Shown here piece by piece: positions 22,685 to 35,730 of a DNA stretch of 64,000 nt (its first letter is position 1; every line of letters starts with the position of its first letter). A program made the position numbers and the translations under genes. Source of the DNA: Sindora glabra (lineage: Eukaryota; Streptophyta; Magnoliopsida; Fabales; Fabaceae); contig CM035232.1 in assembly GCA_020226215.1 (NCBI GenBank), positions 50,158,179 through 50,222,178 of the forward strand, read 5' to 3'. The notes below the pieces were generated by a model that saw only the letters and a program-made list of their open reading frames with translations, had not been told where the DNA came from and did no database searches.

Positions 22685-23672
22685 TGTTGGTGAGTATATT
22701 CTAGGAGCCAATTATAAGATGATTGTAATAACGTACAATGTATAACATTTTATTTTAGGCAATACAATTATTATATTTTATTTTAATATTTGCATAATTT
22801 ATAACTCGAATATAATAATCGTCTTTAGAATAGTTTTTCTATTCCTAAAATGCCCATAGTCACATATTATAGTAAAAGGGATAATAATAATACATCGAGA
22901 CTATCATGAATGGTGACTAATAATTATGAATCATGGATATATGATATTAAGTCAATACATGGATACATTATTAGTAAATAAATGTACTAGACTAACCCGC
23001 TATGAGAATAATGCATGGATTGTTATGTGCTATTAGCTATTCTCATGTGACCACAATACACATAGTCCTTTGACCTGAAGTCACTACGGTTCTTTACATG
23101 AAGGGTCACACACTTTGATGTTATCTTATGTTACTTTTAATCAATATGACATGTAGGGCATTGATTGAATGTGTCATGAATCATGTAGAGGGATATGAGT
23201 GATATAGATGGGATTTTATTACTCTTGTGTAAAGGAGAAATATCCTTGGGCCCCTTGATTGAGTGAGATTTAGAAATACATGTTCATGCTCAATTGGATC
23301 AATATATGATATTGATCATTTATTTAAGGTAGTCTACTCAGTATCAAGAAATATAAATTGAACATTGAAGAGAATAATACATTCCATGCCTCCAATTCGA
23401 TTTGGATATAATTATAAAAAGGACTATGATGCAAAGCGTTGATCATACATTAGGTGGATGTCGAATCATAGAAATTCTTACTACTTGGGTGGTAGTGATG
23501 TATTGCTAGATATCACTTCTATCTATGATCCAATAATGGGTCATTGCCAATGTAGTAGGAACCTACAAAGTTATATAAAAAGGAGTAAGAATGAGATAGT
23601 AATTAATTAATTTTTAGTTAGACTAAAAACTTATTAATTGGGCTTGTTATTATATATATTATCAAAGTAATA

Positions 23673-23718
<46 letters not shown>

Positions 23719-24297
23719 CACATAACATATATTTTATATTATATTATGTGATATTATCTAATATTAAAGTAATATCAGGTAATGTTGTTATCTAATAATA
23801 TTTAGTTATTAATATTAAAATAATATTAGATAACTAATAGATAAGCCATATCTCTCTTCACTCTCACCATATTAGAGATAAGGTATTAGTAGTTGAGTAG
23901 AATTAAGATTAATTGTGGTTTTCTTAGTAGGACTACGAAAGATGCATGCCTTTAGCTTTATAAAAAAGGCATAAAAGCATCATTGTTTTGTATGAAAACA
24001 AGTAAATTCATCATTAACAAAACTGCACAAAAACACTCTATAAAATCACACTAAACGCCTTTTCTTTTTATTACAGATGAATCTTGGCAGATTCGTAAAG
24101 GTTGGGAAGTCACCATTCGCTCTATGTGGATATTGTAGAGGCACCATTACTTAATTATGCTCTAGATTTGAATATGCACTCTAACAGATAATATTTAATA
24201 TTTAATTTATGTCCTTGCACATTGATCCGTGGGAAGGTTTCACATGACATAATTTTAAAAAACTATTTTTCCACTGCAATGCATATAAAACCCAACA
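22685..24297 (+). mobile_element. Solo LTR, family X copy 1
   Basis: 1613 bp beginning TGTTGG and ending CCAACA, a 6-bp inverted repeat typical of LTR ends. Near-matching 5-bp duplications flank it: CTCAT (22680-22684) and CTTAT (24298-24302). It aligns end to end with 61157-62774 in the same orientation. It separates the Tat-A RNase H (right) from the integrase (left). TATA-like TATAAAAAGG (near 23415) and TATAAAAAAGGC (near 23960) lie on the plus strand. A (TA)n expansion occurs at 23675-23714. No internal region was found, so it is a recombination-derived solo LTR. Orientation is not certain because the termini are symmetrical. Confidence 0.85.
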
Positions 24298-24299
24298 CT

Positions 24300-25320
24300 T
24301 ATATGTCTCACATTTAAATCTTGACATGAAGCTTCTCATTATTGCAATTCACTTTGAATATGGAGGACAAATTTTCTAAAGAATGTGGTAGAATGTGATT
24401 TTATCAAAATGTTTAGATATCTCTATTATATATTTATGGTAAGGAACTAATTTAGCATCTCAGTCTTCCATTCTCCATGTAATTAATGGATTACTAGTGT
24501 AGAATCTCTACATACTTTCAAAATTTTTATTCTTGAGTCTATTGCTATAAGAATACCTAAGGCATAAGCTTCATATTCAGCTATGTAGTTTATGCAGTCA
24601 AAACAAAGCTTAGCTATGAGTAAAATAATGTCTTCCTTATGGGAAATTAGTACAGCACCAATACCATACCTTAATGCATTAGATGCTCTATCAAATAATA
24701 GCTTTCATGTGTCGCATGCAATAACTTCCTTGTCTTTAAATAAAGCTATGATGTTCTTATTAGGAAACTCACTCTACATTGATCTGTAATCTTCAATAGG
24801 TTAATTAGCTAAAAATTTAGCAAGAATCCTACCTTTTATTGCCTTTTGCGTGATAGAGATAATATCATATACTAACAAAAGTGCTTGCCACCTTGCAATC
24901 ATACTAGTAAGAGTAGGTTTTTCAAAGATATACTTAATATGGTCCATCTTCAATATTAACCATATGGTGTAACTTAGCATATATAGCCTTAAGCGACAAG
25001 TTGCTTATACTAAAACATAACAAGTTCACTCTAATAATGAGTATTTAACCTTATAATTTGTGAACTTCTTGCTCAAAAAATATATAGCTTGCTCTTTTCT
25101 TCCTAATTCATCCTTTTGCCCTACACATGACCCATGGATTCCTCTAAAACGGATAAATACATGATAAGAGGCCTGCTGGGTGTTAGAGGTACCAAAATTA
25201 GGGGCTTTAACAAGTATTGCTTTATTTTTTCAAATGCCGTTTGACAATCTTCATTCCATCCAATAGTTTGATTCTTATGCAATAGTTTGAATATTAGTTC
25301 ACATATGGCTATCAACTAAG
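24300..25320 (-). pseudogene. Tat-A RNase H region
   Basis: The open piece 25121-25315 gives IGWNEDCQTAFEKIKQYL and LTPSRPLIMYLSV, the start of the RT-connected RNase H domain. Much degraded sequence follows. Near 24600-24480 the minus strand reads NYIAEYEAYALGILIAID and CRDSTLVIH, the catalytic Glu and Asp blocks of the gypsy/Tat RNase H, then HGEWKT after a stop. The domain is then interrupted by solo LTR copy 1. RNase H removes the RNA template during reverse transcription. Confidence 0.85.
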
Positions 25321-25429
25321 ATATGAGTCTCCTAATGTAATTCAATTTGCCTAGGAAGCTTCAAATTTCTTTTTCTGTGCATGGAGTTAGCATTTCCACA
25401 GTAGCTCAAACCTTATTTGGGTCAACTTT

Positions 25430-26180
25430 AATTCCTTGTTAGCTAACCACAAATCCTAAGAGCTTCCTTAATCTTATGCCAAATGTGCATTCTGTTGGAT
25501 TAAGCTTCAATTGAAACCTTCTTAACCTTTCAAATAGTTTTCTTAAATCTCTAACATGATCTTCTTCCATTTTAGATTTTGCGATCATATCATCGACATA
25601 AACCTCTATTTCCTTATGCATCATGTTATGAAATAGGGTTATCATGGCCCTTTAGTAGGTTGCCTCTGCATTTTTTAATCCAAATGGCATTACTTTGTAG
25701 TAATAAGTGCCATAAAGAGTAACATAAGTTATCTTCTCCATATCTTAAGGACCATTTTAATTTGATTATAACTAGAAAAACCATCCATAAAAGAAAAGAC
25801 CATATGTTTAGCTATATTATTAATTAGAACATCAATATATGGTAAGGGAAAGTCATCTTTAATACTAGGTCTATTTAAATATCAATAATTAACATACATC
25901 TAAACCTTTCTATCCTATTTTGAAATTGGAATGATATTAGCAACCTATTTTGGGTATTTAGCAACTGTAAGAAATCTGGCATTAAATTGTTTCTTAACTT
26001 CTTCCTTTATTTTCAAAGCCATATTAGGTTTCATTCTCCTTAATTTTGTTTCACAAGTTTACTTCTAGGCTCCAATGGTAGTTTATGAACAACCAGATTA
26101 GTATCTAATCTAGGCATGTCTTGATATGACTAAGTAAAAATATCACTATATTCAAAAAGGAGACTGATCTACTTTTCTTT
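25430..26180 (-). pseudogene. Tat-A reverse transcriptase
   Basis: The open piece 25439-25645 starts in the catalytic region: LFHNMMHKEIEVYVDDMIA and KLNPTECTFGI, with YVDD intact. Upstream in other frames are VVHKLPLEPRSKLVKQN (about 26090-26040), FLWMVF, a SYQDMPRLDTN linker (about 26100-26140) and MPFG/W-like remnants. Frameshifts and stops are frequent. YVDD survives, but the domain as a whole cannot be translated. Confidence 0.9.
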
Positions 26181-27289
26181 TTTAGCCTTGGGCATTGAAG
26201 TGCCAATCTTTATTTCTTTCTTACTCATTTTAGTGTCTAAGTTAATTATCTGAATTGATTCTCCTAAAGGTTAAATTTTTATTTTTTCTTGCTTAATTAA
26301 CCTTAAGAGTTCAATGGAAGGCTTTATTTTATCTTCTTCATCATTATCAATATTATCAGTAGGGTAATCAGCATCATTTGTATGATGCATGACATCATCA
26401 TTCTTAATCATATCTTATCCAAACTTAGGTTTAAAAAGGATTTATAAAGGAAGAAAAAAGGATAGAATAAGCAAAACTAAAAAGTTAAAGGGGAATGAAT
26501 ATAAAGTGCAAGACAATGACTTTATTATTTGAAGTGATTATTGGAATAAAAATATGAAAGCCTTTCCATAACCTAAATCTTAAGGCCTTGGGCAAAGTCG
26601 TCAGGGATGATTACATGAAATTACTTTGTATCAATGACAGTAGGAATTTTATGATCTCCCAGTTATTGTACTTTGAATCTCTAGTACATGGATACACCAA
26701 GTTAACATTTTCATTTGCATGAACATCCTTTATTACTGAGACTTGTTCATAAAATTCAACACTTTTAAAGCTTTCTTTTAGGTCATAAATATGAAAATTT
26801 TCAGTTTATGGCTTATGATTTTTAAGGAGCCTTATTTGTTTCTCCTTCTTCTTATTAATGATTCTTATTCTATCACCTCTCATTAGCTTATAACCTAGCT
26901 TAAATTTAGAATTATTCATTGGGAGTTTGAGAGATTCTTTACCACCCTGATGATATTTTCTTAGTTTGTCTTATACCTATGTTCAAGAAAAACTTTGGTA
27001 GCCATTATGGAAGCTGAAGATGGATATGGTTTTGGGAAAGGTGACCCTTCTTGGATATATACAATGTTTGCAATTTCAAAAGTTTAGAAAACACTTTCAA
27101 GTGCTTCTTCTATAGCCTCAACCTAGGGAGTACTAAAAGCCTTGGTGACCAACATATCCTTTTCACCAAATACAATAATTAACTTATTCTTTATTGTGAA
27201 CTCACCTTTTAGTGCAAGGTAGATGGTACAACTCTAACTGAATGAATCCACAAGTGACCTAATAAGCAATTATATGTTGGATTAATATC

Positions 27290-27660
27290 CATAATTTAGA
27301 ATAATAAGTTAAAAGTGTGTGGGCCAATTTGAATTGGGAGTTCAATATTGCCAATAACTTCCCTTCTTGTTCCATTAAAAGCTCCTGCAACCATGGTACT
27401 AGGTCTTATATAAGATTCATCTATAGAAAGCTTGTATAATGTAGATTTTGGCATCACATTTAAAGATGAGTTATTATTAACAAGGACTCTTGCTACGATA
27501 TAATCTTTACACTTGATCGAGATGTAGAGCACTTTATTGTACCTTGTTCTTTCGGATGGTATCTCACCATTAGTGAAGGTAAAGTAATTATCTATAGTGA
27601 TGTTACTAATAATGCTACCAAATTTTTTCAAATAGGATGTTATGACAAACATGAGCCTAA
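27290..27660 (-). pseudogene. Tat-A retropepsin-like protease
   Basis: 118 open codons (27296-27652) match the Tat protease: ISNITIDNYFTF, LYISIKCKDYIVARVLV, SSLNVMPKSTLYKL, STMVAGAFNGTRREVIG and IELPIQIGPHTF. The active-site triad expected as Asp-Asn-Gly is Asn-Asn-Asn here. Asp to Asn and Gly to Asn need only G-to-A changes on the coding strand. The enzyme would cleave the polyprotein; this copy lacks its catalytic Asp. It is the longest clean open piece of Tat-A. The stretch to the reverse transcriptase (26200-27290) is a degraded linker, with LGYKLMRGDRIRI-like sequence near 26880. Confidence 0.9.
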
Positions 27661-27959
27661 TTTAACACTTTCATTAGCACTTGATGATGCGCTTCTAAAT
27701 TTAGAAATAAAGATAATAATGAGATTTTGGCAAGTGTACGATTCAACTGCTTGATCACTTTATAATTACTTTGCTTTATAAGTTTCAAGAACTTGCAAGC
27801 TTTTTCTTTAGTCACATTCTTTTTGTATTCAATATCTTGAAGTCCTACAGTGTCACCTTACTTCTCTTTAAGATTATCCTCTACAACAACTTCTTTTGTT
27901 ATTTGATTTACTTTTTACTTTTCTTTAGCTTTCCAATTCTTCTAAGGTATAACAGTAAC

Positions 27960-30250
27960 AACTTCAAGTGATTTCACTAACCTTAAAAATATTAGTGATG
28001 GTTAAAGTTGGCATAGGTGTGGTACGAACATCATTATTGCTAGAATGAACTTCACATGTATAAACCCATAGCACTACATTAGTTTTCTTATAAGGAAAAG
28101 GACTTGGAACTTTAATTTTTATTGGTTCTAGATTCTTAAGTAAAGGCATTAAAGGGGTTGATAAATGAGCTTTTTCATCATATCAAATGATTAAAGGTCT
28201 AGGGATGAGGAAGGATGCTTATGTATTTCTTACTTCATTAATTTATTGGCTAGAAGGGAGGCCAGGATCTTTAATTACATTAACATTGACATCCTTAATA
28301 ATGTAACCAATTTGAACTAACTAATCATCCATCAGGCTTTGAAGGATTTCTTTAAAGCCAATACAATTTTTAATAGAATGTCCACTTTTGCCTTCATGAA
28401 ATTCACATGTTTGTTCACGATATTGAGCTTTTGTCTTTGATAGTTATAGGTAGACATACCATTTTTCGTAAGATTTTGAAGATAATTCTTATTGGCATTT
28501 TCATCTTAGATACTTTCTTCTTAATAAACACATTTGATTCTCTATAAGTGGCATTAACCTTAGAATTTCCATGGTTACATAAAGGGTTGCAAGTCACATC
28601 AAGTATTCCAATCATCCTTTCAAAACTTAATCATTTAACATTAAGTAAGGCTTGGAGTTTATTTTTAAAAGCAATACAATTTTCTATGGAATAACCTACT
28701 TCTCTTGTATGATAATCACATTTGGCATTTGGATCATACCATTTTGGATATAAAGGTTCCATAGGTTTTATCAGGACTAAAGCTATTTTGCCATCTTAGT
28801 AGAGTTTAGGCAAAAACTTGGTGTAAGATATTGGGATGCAATCATACTGCATAGGCTTCCTTTCTTGATTGTTTAGAGACCTTTTCTAATTAGCTCTTTG
28901 ATAAGGGTTTTGATTTGAAGGTTAAATCATTTAAGAATTTCCAAATTAACACTTACAAAGGAATGGGATAAGATTACACATATGGTGCTTGGAAAGTTAA
29001 AGTCACATATGGGTAAGGCATGAAATAAGATTGGAATGGTTGATTCATATATTGTTGTTTGAGCTTCATTTGCTTTACTTTTTGCCTTTCATCATGATTG
29101 ACATTATGTACTTCCCTTTCCTTTTTCTTATTGATCATTATTTTTTTTCAAATTTTTTACTTTCACTTGAGTTATAAAGTATCCTCCTAACTTTCATACC
29201 TTGTTCAATTCTCTCCCTAGTAGTGACCATGTTAGAAAAGTTAATAGAAGCATTACCAATCATTCTATCATAAAAAGGGAAGCAAAATATGCTAATAAAT
29301 GTTGAAACCATCTCTTTGTTAAACATAGGTGGTTGTACTTAAACAACTAAATCATTCCATCATTGTGCATGTTTCTTGAACATTTCAATAGCTTTCTTTT
29401 CCATGTTCAGTAACTGCATTCTATTTAAAGCCATGTTAACATTATAATGACATTGACTTAGAAAAGCCTTAGCTAAGTCTTTCCAATGTTACACCTTTTT
29501 TTGATCAAGCTTGGTATACCACCTTAATATAGTGTCAGTCAGACTAAGAAGAAATGAAACAATAACTTATCATCCTAATAACAAAAGGCCATTTTTGACA
29601 ATAAAATGTCAAATGGTTCATGAGGCATCCAATCCAATTATACTTTTCAAATTCTAGTACTTTGAATTTAGAAGGAATGATTACATCAAGCACGAGGTAT
29701 AATTCTGAAGCATCAACCATTCCTTCTATTGCTCGTAATATTTCTTCCAAGATTTCCAATTTTTCCTTACTTTTAGAGTCTTTAATAAACCCTTATTAAG
29801 AATTCTTAAGTTCCTCTTGTATTTTAAGGTTATCTAGATTAATAATGTGACCTGATACATACACACCCTCATTTAGTGCTATAGGTCTTGAGAAATAGAA
29901 TGGAGAAATAAGATGATAGTAATGTTGCATCCTTGGTGGAGGTTGTGCCATCGGTTTAACCCTTGAAGTGGTACATTGTCTTCTAGTGGAGTCATGTCTT
30001 GTTAATAAGGAGGATTTTGGGCCTCAATAGGTGTAAACCTAAGTGGATATATTGGAGTGCCTAGGGATGGTGCATCTTGATTCTAATTTTGGTCGAAAGA
30101 TGTTCCTTCTCAACTTTCTTTTATTCTAAAGATAATAACATTTCCATAATTTTTTCCAACTGCCCTTTCAACTCATTGATGTTTTTCTTCATTTGTTCTT
30201 GATTTTTATCTATCTTTTCCACGATATTTTCCTAGAATCAAGTCCTATAA
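27960..30250 (-). pseudogene. Tat-A gag remnant
   Basis: On the minus strand a coiled-coil start (KIVEKIDKNQEQMKKNINEL, about 30210-30150) is followed by the retrotransposon gag domain. VLEFEKYNWIG and MNHLTFYCQKW lie in 29544-29759, and the FNKEMVSTFISIF and FYDRMIGNASINF block lies in 29138-29326. The C-terminal Tat-specific regions are KCDYHTREVGYSIENC and FKNKLQALLNVKW (about 28720-28620), then LDVTCNPLCNHGNSKVNA (28415-28615) and VPSPFPYKKTNVVLWVY (27964-28149). This is standard Tat gag order, with several shifts and stops between blocks. Confidence 0.88.
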
Positions 30251-30559
30251 GGATGTCATCGAAGCAAGGTTTCTCTTTTAAGGTGAGCTATGAAGCTTTA
30301 ACTTTTCAAACATGGATGGATGATAAGATGAATTTATTAAAGCAATGTATGAATATAATGATTTAAAAATGACATTGCCAAGAGGTTATTCATTTCACTA
30401 AATGATTACATAATTTATGATTATCAATCATGAATATCAAGTTTTAGTAAAATTGACCGAGTTGCTCTAAATCTTGCCAGCATTAAAGAGGAATTCTTGA
30501 ATATCATTTAGTGATAGCTTTAGTTCAATTTCTTAGGCTACCCTTGCTCTCTTTTAAGT

Positions 30560-31250
30560 TTTTTCAATTACTATTGTTATTTCTCCAATCAATTTTCTTC
30601 CTATTGTTTAACTTTTTTTTTTACTTTTGTTCCATTTCTGCACTTTTTTTTATCCTAGTAGTTCTCATTTTGCAATAAGTTATTCTATAGCCTCAACTAT
30701 TGGATTATATCATAACATGCCTCTAATTGCTAACTTAGATCTTTAATTATAATTGAAGATCAAGCTTCTCATTTTCATATTTGTTATTTTCTTTCTGGTG
30801 CTTTCTTCAAGATCTTAATACTTTTGCTTGAGTTCCTTTATTTTATAATATGCATTCTGAAGCTTTTTAATAATGTTTTGATTCTTTTTCTTGGTTTGAT
30901 TTTTGCAATTTATGTATCTTTTCCTCAGTTTTGATTGCTTTATTAGTCCATATATTTTTCTTAATTGATAATTTCTTATTTTTAATGACCATTACAACTT
31001 GTTTCTCTTAGGTTTAATGATATGTCACTTCATATCTTGCCTCTACTATAACTTGATAATCAATTGGTTCGGGAAATAAATGCATTGGTGGCCTCAAGCC
31101 TTTAACTTTAAAAGTGACAAGGTATTTTCCTCTACTAACTTGCCATAATGAATATTGATATGCATGTCGCAATGCACCAAAATTAGTTAAAACTAGTCTG
31201 CTAAAGAAATAATGTAAAAAAGTAGCACAACTAAGTCATACCCCTAGTGA
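30560..31250 (-). pseudogene. C-terminal coiled-coil part of Tat-A ORF1
   Basis: Between gag and the DUF7745-like block, the minus strand has a charged region KAIKTEEKIHKLQKSNQEKE (about 30960-30900) and similar Glu/Lys/Gln-rich pieces. Before it, at about 31200-31020, is a 60-codon stop-free stretch with RHAYQYSLWQVSRGKYLVTF and LFPEPIDYQVIVEARYEVTY. Coiled coils at this place are usual for ORF1 of Tat/Ogre elements. I did not recognise a named domain in the 31.0-31.2 kb part. Confidence 0.5.
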
Positions 31251-32830
31251 TTCTTTAGTTTTATCTTTTCTAAATGAATTCTAACAATATGTACAGAATT
31301 ATTGACTTATTAATGCAATGAAAATGAAAGAAACTAATGCAAACGAAATGCAAATGCAATAAAACAAAACGATGTAATAGAAATTGAATGCATTATGTAA
31401 TATGCTATATGTTGTATATATAATTATGCAATAACAAAATGCAAAACACAAATTCTAGAATTAAGAGGTTTATATGAAATTAAAGCAATGTGAATGACTA
31501 AAATCAAAGACAATAAGTACAAAGTAAATAGAAAGCAATTTGATAGAGAAAAACAATCAATTCAAGGATATGATAGCTTTTAATATAGATTAATACTAGA
31601 TCACAAAATATTTGATTGTTCTGATTAATTTTTCAATTTTGGATTATTTGGAATCTTTGCAATAATTCATGAATCCTATGCTAGATTACCATCTAGATTC
31701 TGGTTAATTAAGATTTGTTGAATTAAGTAACTACTATAACCCTTAAACTAGATTGAAATTGACTTAAAGATAGAATTTAGTTAATTTAGGAAATTAAATC
31801 AAATGCTACTAAAGTAATCCCCTAACCCTCTATCCCAACATGTAAAACCATGATTAACCAACCATAATTTCACATTAAAAATAGCAAAAGAATAGAAATC
31901 ACGACATTAAGTGCCAATTATACTAAATCACCACTTAACACAAATTTCAATAATTTAGCATAAACAATTGGAGAAAAAGAAAAATCAATAGGAGAAAATT
32001 AACATTACTAATCAAGATCTCATAACCCTTAAAGAGAAAAGTTTCATAATCCTTGAATCAACTAAGAGTCTCTTTCTATGGCTTAAAAACAAGAAAATAA
32101 GGAAAGAGAGAAAATCGGTGGTTGTTGAATTCTTAATAGTCTATAGAGTCTCAAATCTAATAAGTTTTTCCTCTATTTATTTAGCCTAATTAAGCTATTA
32201 GAATTGGATTGTATGAATCTTAAGATTACAATAATAAGGCTTTCTTAATTTTTAGAAGCCTAGATCTATTTTTAACAAGACAATTAAATCCAATAGTTAT
32301 ATTAGTGAATTCTCACAGGTTTGACTTCCAACTAGATTTTGATCATGAAATCAATATAATTTGGAAAACCCTAAATATGAAACTTGTAGGCCTATGTCTT
32401 ATGAAAATTTAGCCATTAGTTTAAGGTTAATTTGATTTTTGTAGATCTAATTATGGCCCAAATATAGAAGTGATCTTAGCTAGGACAAAGAACCAACTTT
32501 GACTTCTTAACCACATATGATCCCTAAAATGCCTGAATTAGGTTTGGACCAAAATATAAAAGTTATATTTCCCTCTTTAAGCTTTCTAACAATATAAAAT
32601 TTACCTCAATGCAACATCTAGAATCCAAAATATAGCTAAAAAATAAAAATAGCATCAAAATCTAGCATTTATCATCAAATAAATTTATAATATTGTAAAA
32701 TTGACTAAAAATTATAAAATAAGGCCTAATTAGTGAAATTCAGAAAATATAACATCTAAAAGACATAAAATAGGAAAAAATAAAATAGTAAATATTTTTC
32801 TCATCAAATATCCATCAATCATTGTATTAA
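31250..32830. other. Non-coding block inside Tat-A ORF1
   Basis: No coding similarity on either strand. Features include repeated ATGCAA-type phrases (31310-31450), a less degenerate stretch with AAGAGAGAAAATCGG (32100) and AT-rich 3' sequence. It separates two parts of ORF1 that would normally be adjacent, so it is probably a further insertion, but I could not find matching terminal repeats or a target duplication. Confidence 0.4.
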
Positions 32831-32839
32831 AGGATTATC

Positions 32840-33698
32840 CTGCTTCTACTTAACGTACGAACTTCCAAATATCAATAGCTTCTTTAATCTTTGGTAGTGA
32901 ATTTTTATCTTTGTAAGTGTATTCCATATCAAACAACCCATAGGTCATTGGAATGAATTGTTTAGACTGTAATTGTCTTTTTACCATCGCAGGTGCATAA
33001 CTAGTCACACCCTAAAGACTAATAAGAGGGACCCAAGGTTTTTGTCCACATGTATATATGGTTGGAACATGTTGCATCCAAGGAGCTCTGTATAGGACTT
33101 CTTTTAATTCTTGAAAATAATTGATCTATTAGCTTTTGGTTGGTGTTTGATATGGCTAATTAGTAGCAAAAATTCTTGCAAAGAATTCTTATTTATATAA
33201 TGATGGGTGTGAACTTGATTTTACAATATTGAAAGAAATCAACCTTAGATAGATGACTAAACATCTATACCAATAACAATTGATCACAAGCCTTGAATTA
33301 GCTTTTTCTTTTCATCTGGTAATAATTAAGTGATTTGATTATTTCTACCAAGATTGTTAGGATGGGATTGATTTTATGTTCAGTCTTTTCAAATAACTTA
33401 ATCACATGCCCATCTATATGTCCCTTTGTTTTTGGAAATATTACCAAACTATAAATAGCTAAGGCTAGCATGGCTAAACCATGATCACTATCAGTGTGTT
33501 CTTAGGCAAATTTGAATAAGTAATTTGTGGGCAAGCGACGACTATCCCTTTTTTTCTTCATATGTTTTGCTATTTCACAAGTTTGAACTCTATCATTTTT
33601 TACAATTGTTTTATAGTTCATTTACCATTATAAAGATATATCTTATCTTTTATCATAATTGTAATATTAAGGAGTTCATCATATTCTTTAATGGTAGG
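32840..33698 (-). pseudogene. Tat-A ORF1 (DUF7745-like), C-terminal part
   Basis: Minus-strand blocks: EHTDSDHGLAMLALAIYSLV and FPKTKGHIDGHVIKLFEK (about 33490-33400), INPILTILVEIIKSLNYYQM, KVDFFQYCKIKFTPIII, then YRAPWMQHVPTIYTCGQKPW and SKQFIPMTYGLF (33090-32940). These match the plant mobile domain-like protein found ahead of gag in Tat elements. Its role is unknown. A solo LTR splits it from its N-terminal part at exactly 33698. Confidence 0.85.
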
Positions 33699-34211
33699 TG
33701 TAACTCCCTCACTTATTAACACCTTAATCTTCGTTAAATAGATAACTAACGTATACTAATTTTCCTTCTACTCTGAACTAGCTCACAATACCACCACTTT
33801 CTGTATCTCATACAACATAAGCAAGAGTCATGTAATTATACAAAAGTTCAATTTACAAAAATATACATCCATCACTTACAAAATTACTAACTATACAATC
33901 ACTTTTGATATACAACTTCAAAACATTATTGTCCCTTATCATGAGAGCCTTTGGAAGCATCACCTGGAATGGTTAGTAACAAAACAGAAAAACATAAGAA
34001 ACAGAGTTTCCCAGTAGCTAGCCATTGCCATAAAAAAACATATCAAGCCATTCCAGATCCTTAAGCAAATAAAACGTACATTTCGAAATCAATCAATTAT
34101 TTATCATCTCATTCCATACCATTGTAGGAAATGTGCATCACACATAGCAATCATCAAGCCCCTTCAAGGACTTATATCAATATCTAGATGGCCATCACAA
34201 ATAATCGTACC

Positions 34212-34407
34212 TAGGCCTCATATACAGCATCACGCTATCTTCCCGAGGTACTCTAAAGGCCATAGGCCATAGGCCTCATATACAGCATCACGCTATCTTC
34301 TCGGGGAACTCTAAAGGCCATAGGTACCGCGCACAGCAATTGCATTATCATCCCGGGGAACACTCAGGCCATAGGCCTCATATACAGCATTTCACTGTCT
34401 TCCCGGT
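34212..34407. repeat. Tandem array of about 58-bp units in the Tekay-like LTR
   Basis: Roughly three and a half units of CCTCATATACAGCATCACGC, CTATCTTCCCGAGG and AACTCTAAAGGCCATAGG. The third unit is the most diverged. Confidence 0.85.
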
Positions 34408-34810
34408 TGCACACACAGCTATTTCATACACATTCCATACAATGGCAAAATTTACAGAAAATCATGTAAATAGGAAACAAAACTTAAGGATAAAGCTAGC
34501 TACCTTTTATAAGCTTCCAACGGTGATGTCTCTTTTGCCCTCACTTAAAACTTCTTTACAATTCCCCCTTGCCTTTCCAACTTGTCACTTTTTAGTCTAT
34601 ACAAATACACATCATAGTTCTTATTAAAACATCATCACTTTCCTTAAACCTTATGTATTCTTTACTTCCTCCACTTAAATAAATGCATACTTAGATGCTC
34701 TATACTTTGATTTCAAGCCTTGAATTGACACATATGAACATTAGAAAAGGATCCGGAAGTAAAACCATGCAAAACGTGAAGAATCAAAGTCAAAAAGTTC
34801 ACTTGTCAAA

Positions 34811-35010
34811 GAACACGGGGGTGAACATGGGCCGTGTTCTACCCCGTGTTCAGAACATGGGGTACAACATGGGCCGTGTTCTGCCCCATGTACATTGCTG
34901 ATCAGCCTTCGTAGAAGAACACGGGGTTCAACATGGGCCGTGTTCTACCCCATGTACAGAACATGGGGTACAACATGGGCCGTGTTCTACCCCGTGTACA
35001 TTACTGATCT
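34811..35010. repeat. Two tandem units of about 100 bp rich in inverted repeats
   Basis: Units at about 34811-34907 and 34915-35010. Each contains several copies of ACATGGGCCGTGTTCT and AACACGGGGT/ACCCCGTGTT complements, ending in TACATT(G/A)CTGATC. This is the most GC-rich stretch of the window and could form stable stem-loops. Confidence 0.9.
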
Positions 35011-35730
35011 TCCAAAAACACAATTTTACATGGCTAAACCTCCTTCTCCCCTTGACTTCTCAAAAAGGAAGTTTCATACACACTTTCATAACTCAAAATT
35101 CATCTTCCATAAGCTTCATAACTTATAAGAATCATCCTAATTTCATCAATTTAACTAAATTCCAAACAAATCATGACAAATCCACACATGCACCATTATG
35201 CCTCTAAAATCCAAGTGTATACATCATGGTTTCTTGCTATTTTTACACCAAACCAAAGCCATAAATCAACATAACAATATCTAAAACACCATTAGACATG
35301 TTCAAATCATCCAAAACTCCATGATCAACTACCTTTGACCACTCCAACATCAAAATCTCAAGAAACTAAAAAGAGCACAATAAAGAGCTTTTAGAGGAGA
35401 ACAATTTTACCTCTTGGTGTAACTTGAAAATTCTCACTTAGAGCTCCCCAAACTTGATCAAACTTAAGCTTTTCTTTAATCTAAACACACCAATGGATAG
35501 AGCTTGATGAGAAGAGCAACTTTCCCTTCTACCCCCAAGCCTAAATCTCACTATTTTTGGGTGAAAAAGCCAAAAGAAACTTTCTCTCTCTTCTCTCTCT
35601 CTCCTGCACGTTTTAAGCTTGCTCTCATGGAGATTTCTGCAGTTTTTAGGAGAAATGGAGAAGAAGGAGCTTTCATGAAGCTTCAAGGGCATTCTTGCCA
35701 TTTTCTTCTAATAAGGACACTTGTCCATAA

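Noticed and set aside
34212..35010. CRISPR-like repeats
   Set aside because: Units are directly adjacent without unique spacers, inside a plant LTR.
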